Origin: Azospirillum sp. TSH64
GTDB lineage: Bacteria > Pseudomonadota > Alphaproteobacteria > Azospirillales > Azospirillaceae
Direction of reading: 5' to 3'
Length of the DNA: 64,000 bases
Assembly (NCBI RefSeq): GCF_003116035.1
Contig: NZ_LGQW01000015.1
Span: forward strand, 1,743,876-1,807,875
Shown: positions 55,967 through 64,000 of the stretch, one piece after another
How the letters are laid out: every line of letters starts with the position of its first letter
Position numbering within the stretch: the first letter of the stretch is position 1
Program-made: the position numbers and the translations under genes
Notes under the pieces: model-generated
What the model saw: only the letters and a program-made list of their open reading frames with translations
The model's database searches: none
What the model was told of the DNA's origin: nothing

Positions 55967-58900
55967 TCACAGCCCCGTCGGGGCCGGGCGGGTGTCGGCG
56001 GTGCGGGTGGTGCCCTGGTCGATCAGCGGCTGGAGCGCCGGGGCGAGGCTCTTCAACAGCTGGGCGGGCAGGGCGCTGGTGAAGCGGTAGTTGTCGGCCT
56101 CCGGCCCATGGACGAAGGCGGTCATCGTGCCGAAGAAGCGGTCGCCGATGTAGAAGACGAAGGTGGCGGTGCGGTTGACCGCCTTCGATTCGATCAGCAC
56201 GCCGCCCGGACCCCAGCGGTCGAGCCGGTGGTCGCCGGTGCCGGTCTTGCCGCCCATCGGGACCGGCGCGCCGGTGGGATCCTTGAAGGACCCCCAGACG
56301 CGCTTGGCGGTGCCGTTCTGCGCCACGTCCATCAGGGCGCGGCGCAAGGTGGCGCAGACCTCCGGCCGCAGCACGCGCTCGCCCTGCAAGGGCCCCAGCC
56401 CGAGCTTCGCCTCATAGGGCGTGCCGGCGGCGAAATGCAGCGAGCGGATCTTCACCGTCGGCTGGCGCACCCCGTCGTTCAGGATCAGCCCCATCAGCTC
56501 CGCCAGCGCCGCCGGGCGGTCGGCCGAGCTGCCGATGGCGGTCGCCAGCGACGGCACCAGCGTTTCGAACGGATAGCCGACGCTGCGCCATTGGGCGGTG
56601 ATGCGCTGGAACGCCTCCTCCTCCAGCCCGATGCGGATTCGGGTGTTCTGGGCGGCCATGCCCTTCTTGAACAGCCAGCGGTAGCTCTCCTGGCGCTCGT
56701 CGGCGCTGGCGGCCAGAACCTCGGCCCGCTTGGCGTCGGGATGCTGCTGGAGATAAGCGACCAGCCACAGCTCCAGCGGATGGACGCGGGCGAGATAGCC
56801 CAGATCGTTCAGCGGGAAGCGGTCCGGCCCATATTTGGAGTAGAGCGCCGACAGCTCGGTGTCGGACAGCGCCTTTCCCGGCAGCCGGCCACGCAGGAAG
56901 CCGGAGAACTCCGCCAGCCCGGCCTTGGGCCGCACGGTGCGGAAGATCACCGCCAGCCGGTGCGGCACCGGGCGCGAGCGGGTCGCCAGCCGGGCCAGTG
57001 CCTCGTCCAGGGTGCGCTTGCGGTAGTCGTTGTAGAAGCGGTTGAGGAAGTCGGTACCCTCGCGGTCGGCGAAGCGGGCGAGATAGGCCTGCCGGGCGGG
57101 ATGGTCGGGGGTGCGCAGGATGTCGGCGCCATCGTCCGCCCCCTCGTCCATGTAGAACTGGACGACATCGCGCATCAGCCGGATGAAGGGCAGGTTGACG
57201 CTGTTCCGCAGCGCCTCCTGCACGGTCAGGATGCGGCCGTTGTCGTCCTTGTTGAAGTTGACGAAGCTGTGCTGACCGCCGCCGGTGAAGAAGACCTCGC
57301 CAGGGCTGGCGGAATAGCGCCGCTCCATCGCCGCATCCAGCATGGCGGGCAGCCGGCGGTCGGAGGCAGCGGCAAGCCAGGAGGTCGCCCAGCGGGTCAG
57401 ATTGTCCGACGCCTCGTCCTCGACATCGCCCAGCAGTTCCTTAGGCAGATGGGCGTAACGGCTGTGCAGTTCGGCGACGATCTGCAGATATGTCGCCAGC
57501 GTGCGCAGCTTGGCGGTGGAGCCGAGGTCCAACTTCGCCCCGTCGTTGATGTCCAGCGGCTGGTCGAGGTTGTCGGCCTGGACGCGCAGGTAATTGGCCT
57601 CTGGGCCGCGCTCGTAGAGGGTGATCGAATAGACCAGCTTCGACAGGTCGTTGTTGCGGGCGTCGAGCAGCCGCTCGCCGGTCAGCCCGAGCGAGCGGGC
57701 ATAGTCGGGGTCGTTCAGCCTGCCCAGCACCTCCACCACGCGGGCCTGGGTTTCGGCGTCCAGGGTGGATTGCGCGGTCAGGTCGAGCCGGTCGAGCGCG
57801 TAGAAGTTGGAGACGCCGAGCATGCCGAGCAGCCGGGCGCGGATGGCGTTGGTCGCCTTCTGCTCGACATAGGAGGTGGCGGGGCTGGTCGGCGCCTCCT
57901 CGCGGAAGACCAGCGGGGTGGCCAGCGCCGCGTCGCGCAGGGCGGGATCGATCACGCCGGACTGGGCCAGGGCGCGCAGATGGGCGTCGGCCAGCCGGTC
58001 GAGGGCGGCGCGGTCCTGGATCAGGTAATGGGAGGGACGGCGCTGGGCCAGCAACAGGGCCAGCACCTGCTTGTAGGCCAGCGCCTTCAGCTTCAGGGCG
58101 CGCGCATCGTCTGCGGAGTCGCTGAGGACGCGCTTGGCGATGGTGAGGTCGGTGCCGAACCAGGCCCACAGTCCGTCGCCCAGCCCGTTCACCTCGCCGA
58201 AGCCCGAGCGCGCGGTCAGCGGGGTGGAGTTCAGGTAATCGACCAGGATGCGGCGGCGGGCCAGCGTTGTGTCCTCGCCGTCGCTGTAGGCGCGGACGCT
58301 GGCCGAGGTCATCTGGCGCAGCTTCTCGACACTGCCGACGGTCTGGCCGTCGGGCGAATGGCGGTATTTCTCGATCTGGGTGGCGAGCGTCGAGCCGCCG
58401 GGCGAGCGCTGGCCCGGCCGGATCATCTGGATCGGCAGCATGGCGACGGCGGCGCCGAAGCGGTCCCATTCCACCGCCGGGTTGCGGCGGGGTTGGTCCT
58501 CGTCCAGAAGTTCGCGATTCTCGATGAACAGCAGCGTGTCGGCGACCAGCTTCGGCACATCGTCGAAACCGTCGAACACCCGTTCGGGATAGCGCGCCGA
58601 ATACATGACCGCGCCGTTGCGGTCGAGCAGGGTCAGCCCGGCCTGCGTCTTCTCGCGGTAGATCGGAAAGCCGCCGCCGGCCATGAAGCGGTCGAGCGCC
58701 GGTGACAGTACCGCCTGCCGCTCGATTGCGTAGACGTCACGGGTCAGCGCGTCGAGCTGGCCGGGCAGGGCGGTGTAGCCGAGCCGCTCGTTGTACGGCC
58801 CATGCTTGGGAAAGCGCGCCTGCGGATTGGGGCCTTCCTGCACGCTGACGGACATCGACTGGGCGACGCCGGAGAGCAGCCGGGCCTGGAGGCGGGAGGT

Positions 58901-59011
58901 CTCCATCTCCCGCCATCCGGCATAGCCGGCGGCGGCGAGCGTGATGGACAGCGTCGCCGCAATCGCGACCCGCCCGGTCCAGCGCCCGACCTGCATCCAC
59001 CCCTTTGCCAT
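55967..59011 (-). CDS. Class A penicillin-binding protein, atypical (glycosyltransferase 51 + transpeptidase, 1014 aa)
   Basis: Bifunctional cell-wall synthase anchored by one membrane segment (residues 13-32). The GT51 domain (about 140-290) has the catalytic Glu164 (FIENRELLDED) and GGSTLATQIEKY at 205-216. Where motif 3 normally has RKxxE, here EKLRQM is read, so the second Glu is probably Gln233. The transpeptidase domain has SxxK (GSTAK, Ser498), SVN (604-606) and KTG (Lys922, GGKTGTGDHR). The 315 residues between SxN and KTG are far more than usual and contain an extra helical region (about 620-850). Role in growth or repair is unknown. Confidence 0.88.
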   Translation of the reverse strand: MAKGWMQVGRWTGRVAIAATLSITLAAAGYAGWREMETSRLQARLLSGVAQSMSVSVQEGPNPQARFPKHGPYNERLGYTALPGQLDALTRDVYAIERQAVLSPALDRFMAGGGFPIYREKTQAGLTLLDRNGAVMYSARYPERVFDGFDDVPKLVADTLLFIENRELLDEDQPRRNPAVEWDRFGAAVAMLPIQMIRPGQRSPGGSTLATQIEKYRHSPDGQTVGSVEKLRQMTSASVRAYSDGEDTTLARRRILVDYLNSTPLTARSGFGEVNGLGDGLWAWFGTDLTIAKRVLSDSADDARALKLKALAYKQVLALLLAQRRPSHYLIQDRAALDRLADAHLRALAQSGVIDPALRDAALATPLVFREEAPTSPATSYVEQKATNAIRARLLGMLGVSNFYALDRLDLTAQSTLDAETQARVVEVLGRLNDPDYARSLGLTGERLLDARNNDLSKLVYSITLYERGPEANYLRVQADNLDQPLDINDGAKLDLGSTAKLRTLATYLQIVAELHSRYAHLPKELLGDVEDEASDNLTRWATSWLAAASDRRLPAMLDAAMERRYSASPGEVFFTGGGQHSFVNFNKDDNGRILTVQEALRNSVNLPFIRLMRDVVQFYMDEGADDGADILRTPDHPARQAYLARFADREGTDFLNRFYNDYRKRTLDEALARLATRSRPVPHRLAVIFRTVRPKAGLAEFSGFLRGRLPGKALSDTELSALYSKYGPDRFPLNDLGYLARVHPLELWLVAYLQQHPDAKRAEVLAASADERQESYRWLFKKGMAAQNTRIRIGLEEEAFQRITAQWRSVGYPFETLVPSLATAIGSSADRPAALAELMGLILNDGVRQPTVKIRSLHFAAGTPYEAKLGLGPLQGERVLRPEVCATLRRALMDVAQNGTAKRVWGSFKDPTGAPVPMGGKTGTGDHRLDRWGPGGVLIESKAVNRTATFVFYIGDRFFGTMTAFVHGPEADNYRFTSALPAQLLKSLAPALQPLIDQGTTRTADTRPAPTGL

Positions 59012-59106
59012 CTCGGATGCGCACCCCCTGTCGTCCGACCCACCCGGCCGGTGTAGGTCGGAACGATAGGCGAATTATGGTTAACGGGGGTTTAAAGGGG
59101 TGCCTC

Positions 59107-60456
59107 TCACCCTTCCAGCAGCGTCTTTGCGCGGGCAGCCAGCTCCGTCAGCGGGACCTCGACCTGCTCGCCCTTGACCAGATGCTTCAGGGTCGCGGTG
59201 CCGCGGGCCTTCTCGTCGGAGCCCATCAGCAGGACGACCGGGATGCCGGCGCGGTCGGCATACTTCATCTGCTTGGCGATCTTGCCGCCGTCCAACTGGA
59301 TTTCCGTGTTGATGCCGGCGGCGCGCAGCTCGCTCGCCATGCGGAAATAATCGGCGGACAGGGCCGGGTCCATCTGCGTCACCAGCACCTGGGCGGTGGG
59401 GGTGGCGTCCTTGATGATGCCGGCCTCCATCAGCTGGTAGAACAGGCGGGTCGCGCCGATGGAGATGCCCACACCAGGCAGCTTCGACTTGGTGTAGTGG
59501 CTGGCGAGATTCTCGTAACGGCCGCCGGAGCAGACCGAGCCGATGCCGGGATGGTCGTTCAGGAAGGTCTCGTAGACGGTGCCGGTGTAGTAATCGAGAC
59601 CGCGCGCGATGGCGAGGTTGATGCGCACCGTGCCCTCCGGCACCTGGAAGGCCTTCAACCCCTCGATGACGGTGGTCAGTTCGCCCACACCTTCGCGGAA
59701 GAGGTCGGTCTCGATATCGAGCGCGCCCAGCGCCGTCAGCGTCTCGGCGTTGGTGCCTTCCATGGCGATCAGCGACAGAATGGTGTCGGCGGCATGCTCG
59801 GTCACGCCGAGGCCCAGCAGGCTGGCGCGCACCTTGTCCTGGCCGATCTTGTCCAGCTTGTCGATCTCGCGCAGCACCAGCACGCGGGTGTCGGCGTCGG
59901 CGACGCCCAGACCGTCGAGCAGGCCGAGCAGGATCTTGCGGTTGTTCACATTGATGGTGAAGCCGCCGAAATTAAGCTCGGTGAAGACATGGTGGATGAC
60001 CGCCGGGATCTCGGCGTCGTAATGGGTGGACAGGCTGTCCTTGCCGATCACGTCGATGTCGCACTGGTAGAATTCGCGGAAGCGCCCGCGCTGCGCCCGC
60101 TCGCCGCGGTAGACCCGCTGGATCTGGTAGCGGCGGAACGGGAAGGCGAGGTCGCGCTCATGCTCCGCCACATAGCGGGCGAGCGGCACGGTCAGGTCGA
60201 AGCGCAGGGCCAGTTCCGGCTTGTTGCCCTGCTGGATGGCGCCGGTCGACTGGACGAAATAGACCTGCTTCTCCGTCTCGCCGCCCGACTTGGTCAGCAG
60301 CGTGTCGACCGTCTCGAACACCGGGGTTTCGACAGGGACGAAGCCGAACCGCTCGTAGCCGCGGCGGATGGTGTCCAGCATGCGCTGGAAGGCCACCTGC
60401 TGGCGCGGCAGCAGCTCCATCGTTCCGGGCGGGGTGCGGGGCGTGATCAGGCTCAT
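59107..60456 (-). CDS. hisS: Histidyl-tRNA synthetase
   Basis: Class II synthetase charging tRNA-His. Motif 1 is near the N-terminus ([13 protein letters not shown]). The sequence also has [55 protein letters not shown] (motif 2), then the histidine loop [13 protein letters not shown] and motif 3 ([35 protein letters not shown]). The C-terminal anticodon domain ends [15 protein letters not shown]. The start ATG 60456 gives 449 aa; upstream sequence in the same frame is not conserved. It is divergent from the gene at 60663. Confidence 0.97.
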   Translation of the reverse strand: MSLITPRTPPGTMELLPRQQVAFQRMLDTIRRGYERFGFVPVETPVFETVDTLLTKSGGETEKQVYFVQSTGAIQQGNKPELALRFDLTVPLARYVAEHERDLAFPFRRYQIQRVYRGERAQRGRFREFYQCDIDVIGKDSLSTHYDAEIPAVIHHVFTELNFGGFTINVNNRKILLGLLDGLGVADADTRVLVLREIDKLDKIGQDKVRASLLGLGVTEHAADTILSLIAMEGTNAETLTALGALDIETDLFREGVGELTTVIEGLKAFQVPEGTVRINLAIARGLDYYTGTVYETFLNDHPGIGSVCSGGRYENLASHYTKSKLPGVGISIGATRLFYQLMEAGIIKDATPTAQVLVTQMDPALSADYFRMASELRAAGINTEIQLDGGKIAKQMKYADRAGIPVVLLMGSDEKARGTATLKHLVKGEQVEVPLTELAARAKTLLEG

Positions 60457-60544
60457 CGGAGAAGGTCCGCGCTTGGATAGGAAAAGCGTGGGTTTTCTAG
60501 CCCCTTTCGCCGGCCCCGTCACCTGCGGCCAAAAAAGGCGGCGG

Positions 60545-60573
60545 AAAAATTTTCAGGCTCCTCGAAAATTTTT
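60545..60573. repeat. AT-rich inverted repeat in the hisS divergent region
   Basis: AAAATTTTC (60546-60554) and GAAAATTTT (60564-60572) form a 9-bp stem with a nine-base loop, and each arm itself is an AAAATTTT palindrome. It is the most AT-rich spot of this region and lies 91 bases upstream of hisS and 90 upstream of the exported protein gene. Confidence 0.6.
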
Positions 60574-60662
60574 TGGAAGGGCGTGGAATGAACGGCAGCG
60601 GGGCCGCGTTCATCTAAGCACGATCCCGCAACGAGGATCGCTCACCGAAATGGAGAAACCAA

Positions 60663-61256
60663 ATGTCCGGCACCGTCTTTGGGTCGCGTATCCGCTCGTC
60701 CGTTTCGACCTTTGCGTTTGTCGCCCTGATGGCGACGGCCCCCGTGCTGAGCGCGGGTGCGGCAACGGTCGCGCCGGCCGCTCCGGCCACGCCGGCCCCC
60801 GCCGCGACGACCGACTCCACCACGACGGCCCCGAAGCTCGACCAGAAGGCCGATCAGAAGGCTGTCACCAAGAGCGAGGCCACCAAGACCGAAGCCACCA
60901 AGATCGAGGCTCCGAAGGCCGACGCCACCAAGGCGGATGCCGGCAAGACCGAGGCGGGCAAGACCAAGCATGAGCAGGTCGCGGCCACCCCGAAGGCCGA
61001 AGTGACCAAGACCCAGGCCGACGCCGTCGCCAAGGAACTGGGCGCCAAGCCGACCGACCAGCTGCCCGTCCAGCTCGGCAAGTATCACGAGCAGATGCTG
61101 GCCGCCCATGCGCTGAAGGACAGCGCCGCCCGCGACAAGGCGGTTGCCGACGCCCGGCAGCAGCTGGCCGGCATCGGCGGCAAGCCGGTGACCGCGGAGC
61201 AGGCCGCGAAGATCGACGGCATCCTCGGCCTGAAGACCTCGACCACCATCCAGTAA
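60663..61256 (+). CDS. Exported Ala/Lys/Thr-rich protein of unknown function
   Basis: No known domain is recognised. A signal peptide (about residues 1-34, SVSTFAFVALMATAPVLSAGAA) is followed by a low-complexity stretch of repeated KTEATK/KADATK units (about 55-115). A C-terminal helical part of about 80 residues starts at AEVTKTQADAVAKELGAK. The GGAGAAACC site before ATG 60663 supports the start. The alternating charge suggests a periplasmic spacer or fibre, which is inference. It stands alone, between the divergent hisS and its own terminator. Confidence 0.72.
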   Translation: MSGTVFGSRIRSSVSTFAFVALMATAPVLSAGAATVAPAAPATPAPAATTDSTTTAPKLDQKADQKAVTKSEATKTEATKIEAPKADATKADAGKTEAGKTKHEQVAATPKAEVTKTQADAVAKELGAKPTDQLPVQLGKYHEQMLAAHALKDSAARDKAVADARQQLAGIGGKPVTAEQAAKIDGILGLKTSTTIQ

Positions 61257-61289
61257 GGTTTCGGCCAGTAAGGTCCGGGCCAGGACGGC

Positions 61290-61323
61290 CAGCCCCCCGC
61301 CAACGCCGGCCGGCGGGGGGCTG
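61290..61323 (+). terminator. Terminator hairpin after the Ala/Lys/Thr-rich gene
   Basis: CAGCCCCCCGCC (61290-61301) pairs perfectly with GGCGGGGGGCTG (61312-61323) around a 10-base loop, 33 bases after the stop. No strong T-run follows, so termination may be only partly intrinsic. Confidence 0.65.
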
Positions 61324-61452
61324 CCGGCTTCTCCTCCCGTTTCCAGCCTGTGTTTCCAGTTTGGGGACCGCCTCTGTTGAGATGCCGCGGCGATGGCGAT
61401 AGAACGTCGTCCAAGCTCACCGCCCCTCGACACCAGCGCCGGGACCCGACCC

Positions 61453-62508
61453 ATGCCCAACGACCGTCTTGTCATCCGCCGTCCCGACGACTGGCATGTC
61501 CACCTGCGCGACGGCGCCATGTTGAAGGCGGTTCTGCCTTTCACCGCCCGCCAGTTCGGCCGCGCCATCGTCATGCCGAACCTGAAGCCGCCGGTGGCGA
61601 CGGCCGCCGACGCCGTGGCCTATCGCGAGCGCATCCTGGCTGCCCTGCCGGACGGCGTCGCCTTCACCCCGCTGATGACCGCCTACCTGACCGACGGCAC
61701 CGACGCCGCCGATCTGGCCCAGGGCTTCAAGGACGGGGTTTTCGCCGCCGCCAAGCTCTATCCCGCCAACGCCACCACCAACAGCGCCCACGGCGTCACC
61801 GACATCGCCCGCATCGCCCCGGTGCTGGAGCGCATGGCGGACATCGGCATGCCGTTGCTGATCCATGGCGAGGTCACCGACCAGTCGGTCGACATCTTCG
61901 ACCGCGAGGCGGTGTTCATCGACAGCATCCTGGCCCCGCTGCTGGAGCGCCACCCCAGCCTGCGCATCGTGCTGGAGCATGTGACGACGGCCGACGCCGT
62001 GCAGTTCGTGCGCGCCCATGCCGCCAGCGGCCGGATCGCCGCCACCATCACCGCACACCATCTGCTGATCAACCGCAGCCACATCTTCCAGGGCGGCATC
62101 CGCCCGCATCTCTACTGCCTGCCGATCGCCAAGCGCGAAACCCACCGGGTGGCTCTGGTCGAGGCGGCGACGAGCGGCGAGGGGCCGTTCTTCCTGGGCA
62201 CCGACACCGCGCCGCATACGGTGACCGCCAAGGAGGCCGCCTGCGGCTGCGCCGGCTGCTTCACCGCGGCCAACGCGCTGGAACTCTATGCCGAGGCGTT
62301 CGACGAGGCCGGGGCGCTCGACAGGCTGGAGGCCTTCGCCAGCCTGAACGGCCCGCGCTTCTACAACCTGCCGGTCAGCGAGGAGCGGGTGGCGCTGGAA
62401 CGCCGTCCGTCGGTCGCCCCCGACCTGATCCTGGTCAGCGAGGGCGACGCCGTGCTGCCCTTCCGCAGCGGCGAGACCCTGCGCTGGAGCTTCGCCGGCG
62501 CGGTGTGA
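61453..62508 (+). CDS. pyrC: Dihydroorotase (class II, PyrC)
   Basis: Zinc enzyme of pyrimidine synthesis that closes carbamoyl-aspartate to dihydroorotate. The first zinc motif is [13 protein letters not shown], followed by [14 protein letters not shown]. The carboxylated lysine is in [21 protein letters not shown], and zinc ligands are in LLIHGEV, LEHVTT and TAHHLLINR. The catalytic Asp is in [12 protein letters not shown] chose ATG 61453 ([18 protein letters not shown]), giving 351 aa, the usual length; the open frame begins 60 bases earlier. Confidence 0.97.
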   Translation: MPNDRLVIRRPDDWHVHLRDGAMLKAVLPFTARQFGRAIVMPNLKPPVATAADAVAYRERILAALPDGVAFTPLMTAYLTDGTDAADLAQGFKDGVFAAAKLYPANATTNSAHGVTDIARIAPVLERMADIGMPLLIHGEVTDQSVDIFDREAVFIDSILAPLLERHPSLRIVLEHVTTADAVQFVRAHAASGRIAATITAHHLLINRSHIFQGGIRPHLYCLPIAKRETHRVALVEAATSGEGPFFLGTDTAPHTVTAKEAACGCAGCFTAANALELYAEAFDEAGALDRLEAFASLNGPRFYNLPVSEERVALERRPSVAPDLILVSEGDAVLPFRSGETLRWSFAGAV

Positions 62509-62565
62509 CGGTCTGCGGACCGGTTTCGCGGAAAAGGGCGGGGATAGGGGAAGGACGGTACGGTC

Positions 62566-64000
62566 ATGGCGACGATCCAGGAAGCTCTGCTCATCGCCTT
62601 CGACCTTCACCAGGACCGGCGCTTCGATGAGGCGGACGCCATCTATCGCCAAATTCTGGACGCGGTTCCCGGCCATGTCATGGCGCTCCATCTGCGCGGC
62701 ATCCTTCTGGGGCAGAGCGGCAGGCTGGAGGAGGGCTGCGACCTGATCCGGCAGGCGATCGCCGGGGATGGAACGCAGCCGGATTTCCATAACAATCTCG
62801 CCGGCCTGCTGGAGGCGCTGGGCCGGTCCGGCGAGGCATTGGAATCGATGGTGCGCGCCGCCGTCCTCGATCCCGACCGGGCCGTCCAGCTCAACGATTT
62901 TGCGATGCGGTCCCTGAATGCGGGCCGGACCGGCGAGGCCGCGCAGGCGCTCCGTGTTGCGGCCGGGCTGCATCCGCTTTCCATCGAGCTGCGCTGCAAC
63001 CTTGCGGTGGCGCTGGCCGCCGACGGGCAGTTTGCGGCGGCGGCAACAGAGCGCCGCATCGCCCTGCTGCTCGCCCCCGATGCCGCCGAGATGCTGCGGC
63101 TGTTGGGGGAGTATCTCCTGCAAGCGGACGGGCAGGCTCCCGACGGCGAGGCGGCATCGACGCTCCGGCGTGCCCTGATCCTCGATCCGCTGCATCACGG
63201 CATCTGGAACGGGGTCGGCAGGCTGCACATGGAGGCCGGACGATTGACGGAGGCATGCCGGGCCTACGAGTCCGGCCTTGCGGTCGATCCGTCGGCGGCG
63301 GAGCTGTGGAACAACCGTTCGAATGTCCTGAAGGGGCGGGACGATCTCGAAACCGCACTGGCCGGCCAACGCCGGGCGGCGGCGCTGCAGCCGGACGAGG
63401 CGGGCATCCACAACAATCTGGGCGACGCATTGCTGCTTGCGGGCCAACCGGAGGATGCCTTGGCCCATGCGCAGGCGGCGCTGGCGCTCGCTCCCCAACT
63501 TGGGGATGCCCGGCTGCTTCGTGCCGCGGCGCTGCTGACGCTCGGCCGTTTCGAACAAGGGTGGGCGGCCTGGGAGGATCGCTGGACCGTGCCGCCCTGG
63601 CTGCTCGCCGCCGGCCGATTCCCGCAACCGGCCTGGACGGGCCAGCCGCTGGGCGGGAACCGTCTGCTGATCTGGGGCGAACAGGGGATCGGCGACGAAA
63701 TCCAGTTCGCCAGCCTGCTGCCGCTGCTGGTCCAGGCGGGTGTCAGCTGTGTGTTGGAATGCGAACCGCGGCTGGTTCCGCTGTTCGCGCGCTCGCTGCC
63801 GGAGGTGGAGGTGGTCGCGCGTGGCTGGCCCCCCGATCCAAGCCTGACGCGGACCGGGGCTGCCGACCCGGACCGCGCCCCGATTGCCGCGCAAATCCCG
63901 GTGGGCAGCCTGCCGCGCCTGCTGGCGGACGCCGGGGGTGTCCCGCGCTCCGCCGCTCCCTATCTGCTGGCCGATCCGGCCAGGGTTTCGGGGCTTCGGG
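62566..64000 (+). CDS. TPR-repeat protein with glycosyltransferase-like C-terminus (partial, runs off window)
   Basis: About 478 codons are visible and the frame stays open to the end of the window. From residue 1 at least eight tetratricopeptide repeats follow (for example AEADAIYRQILDAVPGHVMALHLRGILLGQSGRLEEG-like and TEACRAYESGLAVDPSAAELWNNRSNVLKGRDDLETAL). After about residue 345 comes NRLLIWGEQGIGDEIQFASLLPLLVQAG, the mark of the TPR-plus-GT family related to O-GlcNAc transferase-like proteins. Such proteins are often linked to flagellar or surface glycosylation in alphaproteobacteria; that role here is inference. ATG 62566 has a weak site (AGGGGAAGG). Confidence 0.82.
   Translation, partial: MATIQEALLIAFDLHQDRRFDEADAIYRQILDAVPGHVMALHLRGILLGQSGRLEEGCDLIRQAIAGDGTQPDFHNNLAGLLEALGRSGEALESMVRAAVLDPDRAVQLNDFAMRSLNAGRTGEAAQALRVAAGLHPLSIELRCNLAVALAADGQFAAAATERRIALLLAPDAAEMLRLLGEYLLQADGQAPDGEAASTLRRALILDPLHHGIWNGVGRLHMEAGRLTEACRAYESGLAVDPSAAELWNNRSNVLKGRDDLETALAGQRRAAALQPDEAGIHNNLGDALLLAGQPEDALAHAQAALALAPQLGDARLLRAAALLTLGRFEQGWAAWEDRWTVPPWLLAAGRFPQPAWTGQPLGGNRLLIWGEQGIGDEIQFASLLPLLVQAGVSCVLECEPRLVPLFARSLPEVEVVARGWPPDPSLTRTGAADPDRAPIAAQIPVGSLPRLLADAGGVPRSAAPYLLADPARVSGLR

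Noticed and set aside
55451-58705. 1084-codon plus-strand frame opposite the penicillin-binding protein gene
   Set aside because: Same artefact: no motif, biased composition, and it covers a gene with intact SxxK, SxN and KTG motifs.

Overview
The window is one contiguous, very GC-rich, gene-dense stretch of an alphaproteobacterial chromosome, most probably a Rhodospirillales member close to Azospirillum. The grounds are the division/cell-wall cluster closed by lpxC, an NDUFA12-type complex I accessory subunit, a DUF2155 protein, the CTC form of ribosomal protein L25, and strong G/C preference at third codon positions. The genus is an inference from gene content; no 16S rRNA gene is present. 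I see no prophage, insertion sequence, CRISPR array or obvious island.

Region 1 (1-21235, all minus strand) is a complete dcw cluster, transcribed from right to left: mraZ, rsmH, ftsL, ftsI, murE, murF, mraY, murD, ftsW, murG, a small unknown ORF, murC, murB, ddl, ftsQ, ftsA, ftsZ, then (after a terminator) lpxC, cut by the window edge. Many neighbours overlap by 1-4 bases, so translation is probably coupled. Together they make lipid II from UDP-MurNAc precursors, flip and polymerise it at the septum, and assemble the Z ring.

Region 2 (21236-22426) is the control region of that cluster plus rnpB (RNase P RNA, minus strand). It holds four TGGG repeats spaced exactly 10 bp across a sigma70-like mraZ promoter (MraZ operator), a second partial TGGG array, and five DnaA-box-like 9-mers around an AT-rich patch. 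This is the most interesting non-coding stretch of the window.

Region 3 (22427-35880) is mixed housekeeping and accessory: an N-acetylmuramoyl-alanine amidase, an EamA exporter, an ABC-F ATPase, a frameshifted membrane protein, a TerB/DnaJ protein, a GNAT acetyltransferase, a fused 5-oxoprolinase with a convergent AcoR-like sigma54 activator, and a receiver-GGDEF protein. Region 4 (35951-41634) has tRNA-Met(CAT), mnmA, and a reduced isc operon cysE-iscR-iscS-hscB-fdx without iscU, iscA or hscA, whose HscB has lost its HPD motif. Region 5 (41635-53357) has a small hydrolase, envelope and complex I proteins (DUF2155, glycine-zipper lipoprotein, MlaD-like, NDUFA12), an MFS carrier with a LysR regulator, a NUDIX hydrolase, an EAL phosphodiesterase, a Na/Pi carrier with a perfect Pho box, ychF, pth and rplY. 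Region 6 (53358-64000) has an S8 peptidase with a small propeptide-like gene downstream, an unusual class A penicillin-binding protein, hisS, a T/K/A-rich exported protein, pyrC and a TPR protein cut by the right edge.

Limits: all calls come from reading motifs and gene order; no database search was run. Starts are by Shine-Dalgarno judgement, and uncertain ones are stated.
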